A stretch of DNA of 64,000 bases. Origin: an uncultured Corynebacterium sp. GTDB lineage: Bacteria; Actinomycetota; Actinomycetes; Mycobacteriales; Mycobacteriaceae. Below are positions 27,539 through 36,054 of this stretch, one piece after another; position 1 is the first letter of the stretch, and each line of letters starts with the position of its first letter. The position numbers were made by a program, and so were the translations under genes. The notes under the pieces are model-generated. The model saw nothing but the letters and a program-made list of their open reading frames with translations, had not been told where the DNA came from and made no database searches. The stretch lies in assembly GCF_946223165.1 (NCBI RefSeq), contig NZ_CAMIBP010000005.1, positions 34,550 through 98,549 of the forward strand, in the 5' to 3' direction.

Positions 27539-28960
27539 ATGACCGACAACAACACCTTCGTTGTGGTGGCGAACCGCCTGCCCGTTGATATGCAGACCGC
27601 CCCTGACGGCACCCGCACGTGGACGCCCTCGCCGGGCGGTCTTGTCGCGGCGTTGACCCCGGTGCTCGAACGCAACCAGGGCTGCTGGGTCGGCTGGCCC
27701 GGCGTCGTGGACGACGCCCCAGAGCCCTTCCGCACCGAAGAAGGCGTGCTGCTGCACCCGGTGCGCCTGACCCAGGCGGATTACGAAGGCTTCTACGAGG
27801 GCTTCTCCAACGCCACCCTGTGGCCGCTCTACCATGACCTCATCGTCACCCCCGAGTATGACCGCGACTGGTGGCACAGCTTCCGCGAGGTCAACCTCAA
27901 GTTCGCCGACGAGGTCGCTGCCGTCGCCGCCCCCGGCGCCACCGTGTGGGTGCAGGACTACCAGCTCCAGCTCGTGCCGGGGATCCTGCGCCAGAAGCGC
28001 CCCGATCTCACCATCGGCTTCTTCCTCCACATCCCGTTCCCCTCACCGGATCTGTTCCAGCAGTTGCCCTGGCGTGAAGAATTGGTCCGCGGCCTCATGG
28101 GCGCCGATCTCATCGGTTTCCACCTCGAGTCCAACGCGCGCAACTTCCTCGCGCTGGCTCGCCGCCAGGGCTTCGACGTCTCCGGCGACGCATCCACCCG
28201 CGAGGTCACCGCGCACATCACGCTCAAGGACGGGCACCGCGTGGGCATCGGCGCGTTCCCCATCTCCATCGACGCCGCCACCATGTCCAGCTTCACCACG
28301 GCGGACCTCGGCGGTGCTGAGCGCCTCCATGCCGAACTCGGCCGCGAGCGCACCGTCATCCTGGGCGTTGACCGCCTGGACTACACCAAAGGCATCCTTC
28401 AGCGCCTCATCGCCTTCGAGGAGCTCCTTGAGACCGGAGCGCTCAGTCCCAAGGAAGTCTGCTTGGTGCAGCTGGCCACGCCGTCGCGCGAACGTATCGA
28501 CCACTACCGCGCCACCCGTTCCAAGTTGGAGGAGGCCGTTGGCCGTATCAACGGGCGCTTCGGGCAGATCGGCCAGCCGGTCGTGCACTACCAGCACACC
28601 TCGGTGAGCAAGACCATCCTGCGCCGGTACTACAAGATGGCCGACGTCATGATCGTCACCCCGTTCAAGGACGGCATGAACCTCGTGGCCAAGGAGTACG
28701 TCGCCTGCCACGGCGATGGCTCCGGAGCCCTTGTGTTGTCCGAATTTGCGGGCTCCGCCGCAGAGCTCACCCAGGCGTACCTGTGTAACCCCTTCGATAT
28801 CGAGTCCGTCAAGCGCGCCCTGCGCTCGGCCGTCAAGGGGCTCAAGGAGCAACCCGAGGTCCTTGCCGAGCGCATGCACGCCATGCACAACCAGGTCATG
28901 GAACACGACGTCGACCTGTGGGCGTCATCCTTCCTCACGGCCCTGGCGGAGAAGCGCTAA
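27539..28960 (+). CDS. otsA: Trehalose-6-phosphate synthase
   Basis: The 473-residue GT20 glycosyltransferase makes trehalose 6-phosphate from UDP-glucose (or another NDP-glucose) and glucose 6-phosphate. Motifs are VVANRLPVDM at the start, SPGGLVAAL, WVQDYQLQLVPG, FFLHIPFPS, LGVDRLDYTKGI and PFKDGMNLVAKEYVA. Length is typical. AAGGAG precedes the ATG. It overlaps the next gene by one base (TAATG), which overlaps otsB by four, so the three form a tight operon. Trehalose is both a stress protectant and the carrier for mycolate export in this genus. Confidence 0.95.
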   Translation: MTDNNTFVVVANRLPVDMQTAPDGTRTWTPSPGGLVAALTPVLERNQGCWVGWPGVVDDAPEPFRTEEGVLLHPVRLTQADYEGFYEGFSNATLWPLYHDLIVTPEYDRDWWHSFREVNLKFADEVAAVAAPGATVWVQDYQLQLVPGILRQKRPDLTIGFFLHIPFPSPDLFQQLPWREELVRGLMGADLIGFHLESNARNFLALARRQGFDVSGDASTREVTAHITLKDGHRVGIGAFPISIDAATMSSFTTADLGGAERLHAELGRERTVILGVDRLDYTKGILQRLIAFEELLETGALSPKEVCLVQLATPSRERIDHYRATRSKLEEAVGRINGRFGQIGQPVVHYQHTSVSKTILRRYYKMADVMIVTPFKDGMNLVAKEYVACHGDGSGALVLSEFAGSAAELTQAYLCNPFDIESVKRALRSAVKGLKEQPEVLAERMHAMHNQVMEHDVDLWASSFLTALAEKR

Positions 28961-29505
28961 TGCGCGGTGCCTTCCTGCGCCCCCGCGGCGCAGCGCTGAA
29001 GGCCGCGGCTGCGGCCGTGGCCTTAAGCGCTGCCCTACTCAGCGGATGTGGTTCGTCCGACGACACGGAACAGGCCCCCGGCAATCACGAGGTCATGGAC
29101 AAGTCCTGGCAAGTCATCGGCATTTACACCACGCCCGACGGCCCCAGCACCATCCCCGACTCCGTGCCAATCGCGCCGTCCATGACGTTCGGTTCACACG
29201 GCATCGTGGGCACCAGCGGCTGCGCCCAGTTCCGCGCCCGCGCCTCGTACTTCCGCGGGACCGAGGACGCCGCGGTCAACGACGCCGACAACCTGCGCAT
29301 CGATGGCATCGAGTGGGACAGCACGCGCGACGGATGCACCGGCGAGTCCCTGTGGGCCCACAATCAGATCGTGCGCCTTATCACCGAGGACAGTGCCTTC
29401 GACATGAAGGTCGATACCGTCAACCAGCTCATCCTCACCCTGCGTACCGACGCCGTCGACTCCCCCGCCATCCGCTTCGCCTCCCTCAACAAGGTGTCCT
29501 CATGA
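28960..29505 (+). CDS. Lipoprotein, META/HslJ-like, inside the trehalose operon
   Basis: The 181-residue protein has a lipoprotein signal (basic start, hydrophobic core, lipobox LLSGC at about residue 31) and a compact domain whose WQVIGIYTTPDGP and GTSGCAQFRA segments resemble the META/HslJ fold. It overlaps both otsA and otsB, so it is translated with them. A role in envelope or trehalose physiology is inferred from position only. C. glutamicum has a hypothetical gene in the same place as I recall. Confidence 0.78.
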   Translation: MRGAFLRPRGAALKAAAAAVALSAALLSGCGSSDDTEQAPGNHEVMDKSWQVIGIYTTPDGPSTIPDSVPIAPSMTFGSHGIVGTSGCAQFRARASYFRGTEDAAVNDADNLRIDGIEWDSTRDGCTGESLWAHNQIVRLITEDSAFDMKVDTVNQLILTLRTDAVDSPAIRFASLNKVSS

Positions 29506-30290
29506 CCGTTATCGATGACCTTGCCCGCGCCGCATACCTGGCCGTCGTCTCCGATTTCGACGGCACGCTAGCGCCCTTCGCGGTGGACCGATACTCGGTC
29601 CAGGCCAACGGCGCCGCCTTGGCCGCGCTTCAGCGACTGGCCGCCGCTGCCCGCACCACCGCCGCCGTCTTGTCCGGCCGCGACGTGGAAGGACTGCGCC
29701 GCGTCTGTCACCTCGAGCCTCCGGTCATCTTCGGCGGCTCCCACGGGGCAGAGACCGCACCGGCCACCGGCGGCGAGATCACCGGCGGGCTCGATGACGC
29801 CGGGCGCGCCCACCTGGAGAAGATGAAGGCGGCGGTCGAAGACCTCGTCGCCCGCCATCCCGGCACCGAGGTGGAGCTCAAGCCCTATCAGGTCGTGCTC
29901 CACGCCCGTGAGCTGCAGCTGCGTGACCCCGCCGCCGCCGAGGCCGCTCTCCAGGCCGCCACCACCGTCGATCCGAGCCCCTACCCGTTCACCCTGGGCA
30001 AGTCGGTCGCCGAGTTTTCCGCCACCACCGCCACCAAGGGGACCTGGCTGGGCGAGCTGCGCGAAAGGCTCGAAGCCGAGACCGGGCAGCCCGTCACCCT
30101 GGTGTTCCTGGGCGATGACCTCACCGACGAGGACGGCTTCGCCGCGCTGGACTACTCTCCCGCCGACGGCCGCGTCAGCGATGTCGGCATCAAGGTCGGC
30201 GACGGCGAGACCGCCGGAAACCACCGGCTGGCCGACGTCGAGGCAGTCGCGGAGTTTCTCACTCAGCTCGCCGATGCGCGTTCCGCGTGA
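29502..30290 (+). CDS. otsB: Trehalose-6-phosphate phosphatase
   Basis: The 262-residue HAD phosphatase removes phosphate from trehalose 6-phosphate. The nucleophile and acid are Asp18 and Asp20 in VVSDFDGTLAPF, motif II is the SGR of AVLSGRD, and the Mg-binding motif is FLGDDLTDEDGF near residue 205. The ATG overlaps the lipoprotein stop (ATGA). It completes the OtsAB pathway. Confidence 0.94.
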   Translation: MTVIDDLARAAYLAVVSDFDGTLAPFAVDRYSVQANGAALAALQRLAAAARTTAAVLSGRDVEGLRRVCHLEPPVIFGGSHGAETAPATGGEITGGLDDAGRAHLEKMKAAVEDLVARHPGTEVELKPYQVVLHARELQLRDPAAAEAALQAATTVDPSPYPFTLGKSVAEFSATTATKGTWLGELRERLEAETGQPVTLVFLGDDLTDEDGFAALDYSPADGRVSDVGIKVGDGETAGNHRLADVEAVAEFLTQLADARSA

Positions 30291-30297
30291 CTTCTCT

Positions 30298-30402
30298 ACC
30301 GTTGATCTCAAACCGTTGACCCTCAACCGCTGACTCTAAACCGCTGACCTCCGGCACAAAGCACCCTCACCGCCCTCCATTTCCCCGAGGTCAACGGTTG
30401 AG
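30298..30402. repeat. Four tandem 14-bp repeats with an inverted copy
   Basis: Units of the form ACCGYTGAYYYYAA begin at 30298, 30312, 30326 and 30340 (the last diverges at its end). At 30387-30402 the complement GAGGTCAACGGTTGAG appears. Transcripts can fold by pairing the inverted copy with any unit. It lies between the convergent otsB and lacI genes and probably acts as a terminator for one or both. No coding sequence is visible. Confidence 0.7.
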
Positions 30403-30443
30403 GAGGCCCACTGCGGGGGAGGAAGAAGCGGTGCTACCAGCCC

Positions 30444-31610
30444 TCAGCGGCGGGGCGGCGCCACCGTGGCACCGGGCTCAAAGGTCGTCGGCAGCAGTCG
30501 CAGCAGCGGCTGAGCGGATGCCGGCGCCGAGGCACGAGCTGCGGAAGCGCCACCGCTTAAGTCAGCGGCCGAGCCGCTGGACGGCCACTCGCCCGCCGCC
30601 TGGGCGTCGACGAGCTGCGCCAGCATGTGCCCGGCCGCCGCGCCCTTCGCGCGGTTCGGCTGCACGACGGTGGTCAATCCGCGGAGCAACGCCGGCTGGA
30701 TGCCATCAAAACCCGTGACTGACAGGTCCCTGGGGACTTCGAGGCCGCGCTCGCGGGCGACAGCCAGCACGCCGATCGCCATGGAGTCCGTCGTGCACAG
30801 CACCGCTGTGAGGTCCGGGTAGTTGTCCAGGAGCTCCGCGGCGGCCTCCGCCGCGGTGGCGGCCGTGTTGAGGTGGCGGGTCACGATGGGAACGTCGGTC
30901 AGTCCGTGCGCCTCCAAGACGTCGAGGGCGCCGAGCACGCGGGAACGCTGCACGTGCATGTCAGCGCGCTCCAGTTCGGTGCGGGTAACGGGGCCGTCGT
31001 GCCGGAAGTGAAACAGGCGGATGGCAAGGAGGCCGATCCGCGTATGCCCGGCATCGACGAGCGCCTGCGCGGCGGGGCGAATGGCCGCGCGGTCATCAAT
31101 CCCCACGAACGGCAGGCCGGTGTCCGTGGGCTGATCGCACACGACGACGGGCAGGCCGCGTGCCCGGGCGGCTTCCAGATAAGGATCATCGGCGGCAACG
31201 GAGTAGACCACAAAGCCGTCCACCGCGGTCCGCGAGACGAGGGCGGCGGCCTCCGCCGCGGAATCCGCGGTGTCCGGGCCAGCCGGGATGAGGGTCAACG
31301 TGGTGTCCGCTCCGGCCGAGGCCTCCGCCATGCCCGCGAGGAAGTCGACGGACGCCATGTCTTCGAAGGCGTAGGACAAATGCTCCGTGAGCAGAACGCC
31401 GATAGAACCCGCGTGCCGGGTGCGCAGGGAACGGGCCGCGGGATCGGGCCCCGTGTACCCATGCGCGGCCGCGGCGGCGAGGATGCGCTCCCGGGTGGCC
31501 GCGGAGAGCTGGTCGGGGCGGTTATAGGCATTAGATACCGTGGTTGGCGATACCCCCAACTCGGCGGCCAAAGAGGCCAGCGTTTTGCGGTTGGGGCTGC
31601 GTTTTACCAT
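30444..31610 (-). CDS. ipsA: LacI-family transcriptional regulator (IpsA-like)
   Basis: The 388-residue regulator has the LacI helix-turn-helix at the start (KTLASLAAELGVSPTTVSNAYNRP) and a periplasmic-binding-protein-like sensor domain (GSIGVLLTEHLSYAF, DGFVVYSVAADDP, VTGFDGI). The last 50 residues include an Ala/Ser/Gly-rich insertion. Its place between otsB and a zinc ABC operon is that of C. glutamicum IpsA, an inositol-responsive activator of mycothiol precursor synthesis, as I recall. The assignment is by position and family, so the symbol is tentative. Confidence 0.75.
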   Translation of the reverse strand: MVKRSPNRKTLASLAAELGVSPTTVSNAYNRPDQLSAATRERILAAAAAHGYTGPDPAARSLRTRHAGSIGVLLTEHLSYAFEDMASVDFLAGMAEASAGADTTLTLIPAGPDTADSAAEAAALVSRTAVDGFVVYSVAADDPYLEAARARGLPVVVCDQPTDTGLPFVGIDDRAAIRPAAQALVDAGHTRIGLLAIRLFHFRHDGPVTRTELERADMHVQRSRVLGALDVLEAHGLTDVPIVTRHLNTAATAAEAAAELLDNYPDLTAVLCTTDSMAIGVLAVARERGLEVPRDLSVTGFDGIQPALLRGLTTVVQPNRAKGAAAGHMLAQLVDAQAAGEWPSSGSAADLSGGASAARASAPASAQPLLRLLPTTFEPGATVAPPRR

Positions 31611-31670
31611 GCGCTCAACACTACAGCGTCACCGCCGCCGCCCATGCCTCCATTTTCATTACATTTTCAG

Positions 31671-31699
31671 TTGACAACCATTTTCATCTGACCGACACT
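31671..31699 (+). promoter_or_regulatory. Promoter with Zur-like box for the metal ABC operon
   Basis: -35 TTGACA (31671-31676), 17-bp spacer, -10 GACACT (31694-31699), start codon at 31707. TGACAACCATTTTCA (31672-31686) matches the actinobacterial Zur palindrome TGAAAATGATTTTCA at 13 of 15 positions when read on the minus strand. Two more ATTTTCA half-sites lie at about 31652 and 31663 toward the divergent lacI gene. Confidence 0.65.
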
Positions 31700-31706
31700 C
31701 GACCAC

Positions 31707-32636
31707 ATGATTTCCTCTTGCCGCATCCCGGGTATCAAGGCTTCCCTCGCGGCCGTCCTCTCGCTCACCGCTGTCGCTTGCTCGTCGTCGGACGACAGCG
31801 CCTCCGGATCCAAGGATTCCGCGGACGGCACCGTGAACATCGTCGCCTCGACCCCGATCTGGGCTAATGTCGCCGAGGTCGTCGCGGAATCTGCAGGCGT
31901 TGACATCGAGGTCACCTCCGTCATCACCGACCCCAGCGTGGACCCGCACCACTTTGAGCCCACTGCTGCCGATGTCGCCCGCGCGAATGACGCCGACATC
32001 ACCGTCGTCGGTGGCGGCGGCTACGACGCCTGGCTGTACGAGGCCGTCAAGGATCAGGACAAGATCGTCACCGCCCTGCCGCTCATCGAGCACGGCACGT
32101 TGGAGGACCACATGGATGAGTCCAAGGTCCCCGTCATCGACGGCAACGAGCACATCTGGTACGACGTCGCCGCCATCAACCTCGTGGCCGAGGAGATCGC
32201 GGACGCCATCAACGCCAAGGACCCAGAGGCCAAGGCCTCGGCCGATGGACTCGAGGAAAAGACCAAGGGCTTCACCGATCGCATCGCGGCGCTCCAGTCC
32301 AAGAAGTACGCGCAGACGGAGCCCATCGCGGACTACCTGCTCTCCCCGTCGTCGTGGACCGACGTCACCCCGAAGGGCTACCGCGCCGCCACCATTGACG
32401 AGGGTGAGCCTTCCGCCGCAGACCTCGCCCGCTTCCTCGAGGCCATCAAAGCCAAGGACCTCGACATCCTGATCTTCAACCCGCAGACTGAGACCGACAT
32501 GGCCGCCCGCATCCGCGATGCCGCCAAGGACGCCGGCATCCCGATCGTGGAGATCGGCGAGACCCCGGTCGATGGCGAGAACTTCTTCGACTACTACGAC
32601 AAGGTCATTACCGACGTGGAGGCTACCGCCAAGTAA
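31707..32636 (+). CDS. Zinc/manganese ABC transporter substrate-binding lipoprotein (ZnuA/TroA type)
   Basis: The 309-residue lipoprotein has a signal peptide ending in the lipobox AVAC (Cys at about residue 23), then a cluster-9 binding fold: VASTPIWANVAEVV, a His ligand in DPHHFEPTAADV, a second in DGNEHIWYDVAAI, and the C-terminal lobe IFNPQTETD. It captures Zn2+ or Mn2+ outside the membrane. The stop overlaps the ATPase start by one base. The Zur-like box upstream argues for zinc, as for the equivalent C. glutamicum operon. Confidence 0.88.
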   Translation: MISSCRIPGIKASLAAVLSLTAVACSSSDDSASGSKDSADGTVNIVASTPIWANVAEVVAESAGVDIEVTSVITDPSVDPHHFEPTAADVARANDADITVVGGGGYDAWLYEAVKDQDKIVTALPLIEHGTLEDHMDESKVPVIDGNEHIWYDVAAINLVAEEIADAINAKDPEAKASADGLEEKTKGFTDRIAALQSKKYAQTEPIADYLLSPSSWTDVTPKGYRAATIDEGEPSAADLARFLEAIKAKDLDILIFNPQTETDMAARIRDAAKDAGIPIVEIGETPVDGENFFDYYDKVITDVEATAK

Positions 32637-33349
32637 TGGCAGCACCGTACCTGGCCCGCTTCGATAACGCGGCCGTGGACCCCTTGTGGTCCGAGCTCAC
32701 GATGGAGCTCCAGCCCGGCGAGTTCCTCGCCGTGCTGGGCCCCAACGGCGTAGGCAAGTCCACCCTGTTGGGCACCATCCTGGGCACCCGCCACCTCACC
32801 GCCGGCACCGTCACTGTCCCAGCGCGGGTTGGCTACATCCCACAGCAGCGCATGTTCCCGCAGGACCTGCCGATGCGCGCGCGTGACTTGGTGTCCCTGT
32901 CCGTCGCACACGGCACAATCCGTAGCCGCCGCGCCACCGCCGCGCGCGTCACTGAGTTGCTCACCGAGGTCAGCGCAACGGGCATCGCCGATCGCCGCGT
33001 GGGCCTGCTGTCCGGCGGCCAGCAGCAGCTCATTCGCCAGGCACAGGCCCTGGCCGGCGATCCGCAGCTCCTGCTTGCCGATGAGCCCCTGCTCTCCCTC
33101 GATCCCGCGCGCCAGGCCGCCACGGTGGACAAACTCGACACGTGGCGCCGCGAGCGCAACATGTCCATCATCTTTGTCACCCACGGCATCAACCCGATCC
33201 TCGATGTCGTGGACCGCGTGCTCTATCTAGCACCGCACGGCCACATCCTGGGCACCGTAGGCGAGGTCATGCGCTCCGAGGTCCTGAGCGAGCTTTATGG
33301 CTCCAAGGTCAATGTCATCAACGTCGACGGAAGGCTCATCGTTGTCTAG
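32636..33349 (+). CDS. Metal ABC transporter ATP-binding protein
   Basis: The 237-residue ATPase has Walker A LGPNGVGKST, a Q-loop in YIPQQR, the signature LSGGQQQL, Walker B LLLADEP and the switch His in VTHGINP. It is the middle gene of the three-gene importer, overlapping the lipoprotein gene by one base and the permease by eight. Confidence 0.92.
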   Translation: MAAPYLARFDNAAVDPLWSELTMELQPGEFLAVLGPNGVGKSTLLGTILGTRHLTAGTVTVPARVGYIPQQRMFPQDLPMRARDLVSLSVAHGTIRSRRATAARVTELLTEVSATGIADRRVGLLSGGQQQLIRQAQALAGDPQLLLADEPLLSLDPARQAATVDKLDTWRRERNMSIIFVTHGINPILDVVDRVLYLAPHGHILGTVGEVMRSEVLSELYGSKVNVINVDGRLIVV

Positions 33350-34283
33350 CTTCTGGTCCGATACGAATTACCTGCTGGGCGTCGATTTCGTGCAGCAATC
33401 GCTCATCGCCTGTGCCATCCTCGGCATCCTTTCCGGCGTGATGACCTCGCTCATCGTCTTGCGCCAGATGTCGTTCTCCGTGCACGCCACCTCCGAGTTG
33501 GCCCTCATGGGCGCCTCCGCGGCTCTGCTCTTCGGCCTCAACATCGGTTTTGGTGCTGTGGCCGGAGCCATCGTGGCCGCCATCGTGCTGGCCGTCCTGG
33601 GGTTTAAAGGCCAACAGGACTCCGCCATCGGCGTGGTCATGAGCTTCGGGCTGGGCCTCTCGGTGCTCTTTCTGCACCTCTACCCCGGCAACTCGAACTC
33701 CGCGATGACGCTTCTGACCGGCCAGATCGTCGGCGTGTCCAGCGCATCCGTGTGGCTGCTGGCGTTCACCGCCATCATCGTCGTCGGCGCAGTGATTCTG
33801 TGGTGGCGCCCCCTGCTCTTTGCCTCCGCCGACCCCGTCATGGCGCAGGCCGCCGGCGTCAACGTGCGTTTCATTTCGGTTCTCTTCGCCGTGCTCGTCG
33901 GCCTCGCCGCCGCCCAGTCCGTGCAGATCGTCGGCTCCCTGCTCGTCATGGCTCTGCTCATCACGCCGGGCGCGGCCGCCGTCCACGTCACGTCCTCTCC
34001 TCTTCGCGCGGTCCTCTGGTCCACCATCTTCGCCGAGATCGCCGCCGTGGGCGGCCTCGTGCTCTCACTGGCTCCGGGCCTGCCGGTCTCCGTCTTCGTC
34101 ACCACCATCTCCTTCATCATCTACCTCATCTGCCGCTTCATCGGTTGGCAGCGCGGCAAGAAGGCCCTGCGTGACGATGTCGCCGCCAAGCGCGCCCGGG
34201 CTTCCTTCCACGCCGAGGACCGCGCTGAAGCAGAAAAGCACCACACCTCTACGCACGACGAGAACTGCGCACACACGGATTAG
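33342..34283 (+). CDS. Metal ABC transporter permease with His-rich C-terminus
   Basis: The 313-residue ABC-3 family permease has about eight helices. The TTG at 33342 is chosen because GGAAGG lies 7 bp before it, it overlaps the ATPase gene as usual for this operon type, and it gives the normal N-terminus SSFWSDTNYLLGVDFVQQ. QQSLIACAILGILSGVMTS and MALLITPGAAAVH are family motifs. The cytoplasmic tail ends in AEKHHTSTHDENCAHTD, rich in His and Cys, which may bind the metal as a sensor or buffer (inference). Confidence 0.88.
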   Translation: MSSFWSDTNYLLGVDFVQQSLIACAILGILSGVMTSLIVLRQMSFSVHATSELALMGASAALLFGLNIGFGAVAGAIVAAIVLAVLGFKGQQDSAIGVVMSFGLGLSVLFLHLYPGNSNSAMTLLTGQIVGVSSASVWLLAFTAIIVVGAVILWWRPLLFASADPVMAQAAGVNVRFISVLFAVLVGLAAAQSVQIVGSLLVMALLITPGAAAVHVTSSPLRAVLWSTIFAEIAAVGGLVLSLAPGLPVSVFVTTISFIIYLICRFIGWQRGKKALRDDVAAKRARASFHAEDRAEAEKHHTSTHDENCAHTD

Positions 34284-34305
34284 TCGCGCAGTAGACTGTT
34301 TCCCC

Positions 34306-35151
34306 GTGAAACTAGAACGCCGCTCCCTTAACCTGCAGGACCGCGACCGCACCTTCCTCGTGGTCCGCGCCGACGAGCCGAGGCAAACCCCCGACCTGCT
34401 CATCTTCTTCCATGGCTCCCTCCAATCTGGCAGCGTCATGCGGCGTTTTACCGCAGGCACCTTTGATACCTTGGCGGACCGCCATGGAATGATCGTGGCT
34501 TTCCCCAACGGCGTGGAGCAGCACTTCAACGACGCCCGCGCCACCCTGCCGGTAGCCGCCCGCGAGCTGGGCATCGACGACGTCGCCTTCACCCAGGCCA
34601 TCGCCAACCAGCTGCGCGCCGAGTTCGGCGTCGGCCGCATCTTCGCCTGTGGTTTCTCCAACGGCGGCCAGATGGTCATCCGCCTGCTGTTCGATGCCCC
34701 CGGCCTCCTCGACGGCGCCGCCGTTTTCGCCTCCACGTTGGGCGCGGGGGCGAATCACGCGCCCACCAACCCGGACTCCGCGTACCATCCCACCCCGGTC
34801 CTGTTCATGCATGGCACCGGCGACCCGCTGGCCCCTTACGACGGCGGCACCGCCGGCATCGACCCCAAGCGCACCCGCGGCGCCGTGACCAGCGCGCCGT
34901 TCACCGCCGCCCGCTTCGCCGAGCTTAACGACGCCACCGGGCCGGACCGCTCGCAGCCCTTCGCGGACACCACCGTCGACCGCTGGGCGCGCGCCGACGG
35001 TTCCTTCCCCGTCGAGCTGTGGACCGTCCAGGGCATGGGCCACGTGGTCCCCTCCGGCAACGACCTCGACATCCGTCTGGGCAAGAACACCCGCAGCTTC
35101 CTCGCCGCGGACGTGGTCGAGGACTTCTTCGGTCTAGGCGCTGCCTTATGA
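34306..35151 (+). CDS. Poly(3-hydroxybutyrate)-depolymerase-like (LpqC/PHB) esterase
   Basis: The 281-residue alpha/beta hydrolase shows the oxyanion region IFFHGSLQSG, the nucleophile motif CGFSNGGQM, the acid after VLFMHGTGDPLAPYDGG and the His in GMGHVVP. No signal peptide is present, so it is probably cytoplasmic. The GTG at 34306 follows a TAGACT -10 by 9 bp, a leaderless arrangement. Its stop overlaps the start of a VOC-family gene remnant (ATGA), so the unit was once an operon that is now decaying downstream. Confidence 0.82.
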   Translation: MKLERRSLNLQDRDRTFLVVRADEPRQTPDLLIFFHGSLQSGSVMRRFTAGTFDTLADRHGMIVAFPNGVEQHFNDARATLPVAARELGIDDVAFTQAIANQLRAEFGVGRIFACGFSNGGQMVIRLLFDAPGLLDGAAVFASTLGAGANHAPTNPDSAYHPTPVLFMHGTGDPLAPYDGGTAGIDPKRTRGAVTSAPFTAARFAELNDATGPDRSQPFADTTVDRWARADGSFPVELWTVQGMGHVVPSGNDLDIRLGKNTRSFLAADVVEDFFGLGAAL

Positions 35152-35704
35152 CCATGACGCTTCTGCCCTCGCTCGCCTTCGACAACCAGGTCAATGAGGC
35201 CGCCGCGTGTTACGCCTCCGCCCTGCCAGGTCTCTCGACGGCACGTTCCTTCGCTTTCCCAACGGTGACGTCCACGGCGTTTCCGCCGGAGCTTAGCGGC
35301 CAGACCATCTCCACAGACATCGTGTGGTGCGGCTCCACCATCAACCTCCTCAACACCGGTGCGGGCTTCGAGGAACGCACCGGCTTCGCACTCATGGCCA
35401 GTTTCTGCCCAGCCTACCTGGAGGATCCGCGCGCGGCCCTGGAGCACACCTACGCCACCCTCGCCCAGGACGGCGAGGTTCTCGCGCCCTTGGGCGAGTA
35501 CCCGTGGTGCTCCTATTAGCCAGCGTCCGCGATCGCTTCGGCGTGACCTGGCTCCTCCTGCTCGCTACGGAGCCCACGCCCATCCCGGCGCTCATCGGCC
35601 ACCTCTACTATCCCGACACAGCTGCCGATGCCAACCCAGCCAACCTGGCCAAGATTGGGGAGATGACCAAGGTGGTCATCGCGGACTTCGAGCCGGTGGA
35701 CTAA
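35148..35704 (+). pseudogene. Frameshifted PhnB-like VOC (glyoxalase-fold) protein
   Basis: From the ATG at 35148 the frame gives 123 residues of a PhnB/VOC protein (TLLPSLAFDNQVNEAAACY ... LAPLGEYPWCSY) and stops at 35517-35519. The rest of the domain (ASVRDRFGVTWLLLL ... KVVIADFEPVD) continues at once in the frame shifted by one base and ends at 35704. Restoring one base near 35515 would rebuild a normal protein. A sequencing error is possible, but the next gene is also broken. Confidence 0.75.
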
Positions 35705-36054
35705 TGGAGATCATCCCCATTTTTAAGTAGACGACCCGACCGCGGCCGCGCGCTTCTACCCCGACGCGCTTTCCTTCGCACACGTCGCGGAGGATCGCGG
35801 TGACGAGGTCGAGGTCGTAGTGGCCGACGGTCGGCTCATCCTGCGCCGCAACGGGCTGTCGCCACACAAGGGCCTGTGGAGCCTGGTTGCGTTCGATCCG
35901 GAGGAGTTCTGCGACCCAGCCGCGGCCAGACCCGGGTTCCTGCCTGATGCTTCGGGCGCCAGAACCCGGAGTGGTGGAGGCGCTGGACCTGCGGCCCGGC
36001 AGCGATGGACCGTGGGTAGACCCGTACGGAGTCCACTGGCGCCTCGAAGCCTAG
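35704..36054 (+). pseudogene. Degraded second VOC/glyoxalase-fold gene
   Basis: An ATG overlapping the previous stop begins MEIIPIFK and then hits TAG at 35728. The expected continuation VDDPTAAARFYPDAL is in another frame, followed by VEVVVADGRLILRRNG. A further shift near 35945-35960 is needed to reach the C-terminal PGSDGPWVDPYGVHWRLEA before the stop at 36052-36054. At least two frameshifts in about 350 bp mark it as a pseudogene. Its end overlaps the convergent deoR stop. Confidence 0.7.
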
